Of a DNA stretch of 64,000 nucleotides, positions 61,880 through 64,000 are shown piece by piece. Source of the DNA: an uncultured Chitinophaga sp. (GTDB lineage Bacteria > Bacteroidota > Bacteroidia > Chitinophagales > Chitinophagaceae); the NCBI RefSeq assembly GCF_946479755.1, contig NZ_CAMLHC010000008.1, positions 62,001 through 126,000 of the forward strand, read 5' to 3'. Position 1 is the stretch's first letter. Each line of letters begins with the position of its first letter. Position numbers and translations under genes: made by a program. The notes beneath the pieces are model-generated. The model saw nothing but the letters and a program-made list of their open reading frames with translations, made no database searches and was not told the DNA's origin.

Positions 61880-63433
61880 ATGGAGCTGAGCCAGCGTCGT
61901 ACTTCCCTGTTATTGCTCTTGTTGTTTCTGGCATTCAAAATAGCGTTTCAGTATACGGTGGTGAACCCTGGCTTTGAGCTGCATCGCGATGAGTACCTGC
62001 ATTTGGACATGGGGTACCACCTGGCGGCGGGGTACTTATCGGTGCCACCTTTTACGGCGTTCAACTCCCTGCTGATCAGGTGGCTGGGTGGTGGTGAGTG
62101 GTGGGTGCGGTTTTTTCCTGCTTTGTATGGGGCACTGACCATGGTAGTGATATGGCGGATGGTGCGTTTCCTTGGCGGCGGACTGTATGCCCAGGCACTG
62201 GCCCTGTCGTTGTTCGTTTGTTCTGCTTTTTCCCGTTTAAATGTGCTGTACCAGCCTAATTCTTTTGATGTGCTGGTATGGACGCTGCTCTGTTGGCTGA
62301 TGATGCGTTATCTGCAAAGCCAGCAGGGAAAATGGTTGTTATGGACGGGTGTGGTGGCTGGTATCGGGGTGCTCAATAAATATACGGTGGTGGTGTTGCT
62401 GGCAGGCTGGCTGGTGGCGCTGCTGTTGTCGTCTCACCGGCGTATTTTCCGGGAGAAGGCGCTTTACCTGGGAGCGCTGATAGCGCTGGTGCTGGCGGCG
62501 CCTAACCTGGTATGGCAGATACAGCAAGGTTTTCCGGTGCTGCATCATATGAAGGAGCTGGCAACCACGCAGCTGGTGCACGTGAACCGGATGGACTTTG
62601 CGGCGGACCAGTTTATCTTTTTCTTTGGCGGCGCCTTTCTCATTGTGGCGGCGTTTGTGGGATTATTTTTTTACTGGCCTTACCGGCTATATCGCGTTGT
62701 TTTACTGATGTATGTGCTGGTGATATTGCTGCTGATTTATATGCGGGCCAAGAGCTATTACGCGCTGGGGCTGTATCCGGTGTTGATCGCGTTTGGCAGC
62801 GCCTACTGGGAGCGTGTTTTCCGTAATGGCTGGAGCCGTTATCTGCGCATATTATGGCTGGCCGTTGTGGTGCTGCCTTTTGTATACCTGCTCAATGTCG
62901 TTTTCCCGGTGCTGAGTCCTGCGCAGATACAGGAGAAGTCGGCCAAATTTGCCGCCCTGGGCATGTTGCGGTGGGAAGACGGGAAAAACCATGCCTTGCC
63001 GCAGGATTTTGCGGACATGCTGGGCTGGCGGGAAACCGCGCAGCTGGCCATGGAGGCATGGCAACGGGTGCCGGAGCAGGACAGGAAAAACACGCTGGTC
63101 CTCTGCGAGAACTACGGTGAGGCAGGAGCGGTCAATTATTATAACCGCTGCCGGATGCCCGCAGCGGTATCATTCAATGCTGATTACGTGTACTGGTTCC
63201 CGCCGCTGGACTCCCTGCAATACATTGTGCTGGTAGGAGAATCGCCTTCCGAAGCTTATCGGCCGCTGATCGGGAAGATAGAAAAGGTGGGCTCGCTGGA
63301 GGATTCGCTGGCCCGCGAGTATGGCGCGCCGGTATACCTGTTGTCCGGCTTGTCGCCCCAGGTGCCGGTACTGCTGCGTAAGGCGGTGCAGGAGCGGCAG
63401 CGGAGCTATCACTGGAAGCAAGGACGGCAGTGA
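61880..63433 (+). CDS. GT39-type membrane glycosyltransferase
   Basis: A 517-residue polytopic protein of the dolichyl-phosphate-mannose mannosyltransferase/ArnT superfamily. The first periplasmic loop has the acidic motif ELHRDEYLHLDMGYHLA, and about ten helices follow (to about residue 350). A soluble C-terminal domain comes last (YNRCRMPAAVSFNADYVYWF). It would transfer a sugar from an undecaprenyl-phosphate donor; acceptor unknown. It has a leader with a terminator, see 61783. Confidence 0.87.
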   Translation: MELSQRRTSLLLLLLFLAFKIAFQYTVVNPGFELHRDEYLHLDMGYHLAAGYLSVPPFTAFNSLLIRWLGGGEWWVRFFPALYGALTMVVIWRMVRFLGGGLYAQALALSLFVCSAFSRLNVLYQPNSFDVLVWTLLCWLMMRYLQSQQGKWLLWTGVVAGIGVLNKYTVVVLLAGWLVALLLSSHRRIFREKALYLGALIALVLAAPNLVWQIQQGFPVLHHMKELATTQLVHVNRMDFAADQFIFFFGGAFLIVAAFVGLFFYWPYRLYRVVLLMYVLVILLLIYMRAKSYYALGLYPVLIAFGSAYWERVFRNGWSRYLRILWLAVVVLPFVYLLNVVFPVLSPAQIQEKSAKFAALGMLRWEDGKNHALPQDFADMLGWRETAQLAMEAWQRVPEQDRKNTLVLCENYGEAGAVNYYNRCRMPAAVSFNADYVYWFPPLDSLQYIVLVGESPSEAYRPLIGKIEKVGSLEDSLAREYGAPVYLLSGLSPQVPVLLRKAVQERQRSYHWKQGRQ

Positions 63434-63636
63434 TGGTAGGACGGAACATTATACGTTTCTATGCCGGCGGCCGCATTGTGGGCCGGCCAGGCTCCTGTTT
63501 GTAAATAACACCGGCGTTTATGCGGTTGATCGCTGCGGGACCGCTTCCCTCCTGGTGGCGTTGCGGGGCACCGTCCTGGTAACTGACATCAGCGGATGAT
63601 CACTGGCTGTCGCCCGGGATTTTTCCCCCGTGGCCG

Positions 63637-64000
63637 TTAGCTCAGTACAAACTCCACTTCCCCGAAGCCCAGCCGGAGGATTTCCCCGTCTCTTTCGAGG
63701 CAGAGATGCCCGTCGGGCAGCACGTCGCGGATAATGCCCTGGAAAACGACGCCATCTTTCCGGTACAGGGCGGGTTGCTGCCAGCGAAACAGTTTGGCGG
63801 TGTATTCTGCCAATAGTGTATCAAGAGCGGACATCTGCAGTGTCCGGATGCGGGCATCGAGGCAGCGGCAAAGTTCCCGGGCCAGGGTGGCGGCGTCCCA
63901 ATTTTTACCGGTAATCTGTTTAAGTGACACAGCGTTGGGCAGGTGTTCCGGAAACTTCCCCTGGTTCAGGTTGAGCCCGATGCCAATAATGGCATAATGC
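63637..64000 (-). CDS. birA: Biotin-[acetyl-CoA-carboxylase] ligase, 5' end outside window
   Basis: The 3' part of the gene (about 121 codons); the frame stays open to the window end, so the GTG at 63930 is internal. The conserved IIGIGLNLNQGKF segment of BirA is at 63945-63992, then the C-terminal SH3-like domain (YRKDGVVFQGIIRDVLPDG, LRLGFGEVEF). It attaches biotin to carboxylase carrier proteins. It is convergent with the GT39 gene; the 203 bases between hold no clear feature. Confidence 0.87.
   Translation of the reverse strand, partial: HYAIIGIGLNLNQGKFPEHLPNAVSLKQITGKNWDAATLARELCRCLDARIRTLQMSALDTLLAEYTAKLFRWQQPALYRKDGVVFQGIIRDVLPDGHLCLERDGEILRLGFGEVEFVLS

Noticed and set aside
63434..63636. 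Plus-strand open frame after the GT39 gene
   Set aside because: It overlaps the end of GT39 in another frame and shows no domain; the region lies between convergent genes.

Overview
The window is one contiguous piece of a free-living Bacteroidota chromosome, most likely a Chitinophaga-like member of the Chitinophagaceae. The basis is the gliding/type IX secretion set gldKLMN, the alternative complex III plus caa3/aa3-type oxidase cluster, many Bacteroidota-restricted families (DUF2024, DUF2911, DUF4197, DUF4271, DUF4783, TIGR02757) and promoters of the Bacteroidota type (TTG / TAnnTTTG). No tRNA, rRNA, CRISPR array, prophage or insertion sequence was seen. Most of the window is ordinary housekeeping and accessory chromosome.

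Layout. 1-11230: respiratory cluster, all on +: the 3' end of actC, then actD, actE, actF, oxidase subunits II and I, heme o synthase, two subunit III-type proteins, subunit IV, a SCO copper chaperone, a DUF420 membrane protein and a small CxxC membrane protein. 11275-17126: an acetyltransferase, then a minus-strand unit protoglobin - DUF2024 - Cys-rich MarR regulator, a ClC chloride channel facing it, an SMR exporter with a structured leader, MeaB and a glycosyltransferase. 17267-20541: LON-domain protein, outer-membrane barrel, LptC and a CsaA-like tRNA-binding protein. 20542-29634: a gene-poor stretch, a DPP-IV peptidase, lysS, a tandem universal stress protein, DUF4197, and a flavin reductase/FAH pair. 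29723-38915: secreted hydrolase-like proteins, a fatty-acid hydroxylase, a TIGR02757/DUF6263 operon, a Cys/Met PLP enzyme, DUF2911, an ACP phosphodiesterase and a PepSY-like secreted protein. 39137-45812: a deoxyhypusine-synthase-like enzyme, hemW, DUF4271, hemD and a DUF255 thioredoxin protein. 46080-50875: gldKLMN. 50958-64000: Crp/Fnr regulator, DinB protein, uvrC, a lipoprotein, gpmI, DUF4783, nadC, a lipid kinase, SUI1 protein, an aldo/keto reductase with an AraC regulator, a GT39-type membrane glycosyltransferase and the 3' end of birA.

How genes work together. ActC-F passes electrons from quinol to the adjacent heme-copper oxidase; CtaB and SCO supply heme and copper to that oxidase. 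GldL/GldM form the inner-membrane motor and GldK/GldN the periplasmic/outer-membrane ring of the type IX secretion system. The protoglobin unit looks like a self-regulated sensor module, because a perfect 22-base palindrome overlaps its promoter.

Most interesting unexplained structure: four dispersed copies of a roughly 60-base element (near 20848, 21390, 24044 and 36663), all on the + strand. Each carries a promoter-like box at the same place, a conserved 5' segment and a covarying terminator hairpin. This is a candidate small-RNA family that I do not recognise. Other notable points are a SCO gene with no ATG/GTG/TTG at its apparent start, a protoglobin that seems to lack its proximal histidine, and a HDxxH variant of a gluzincin-like protein.
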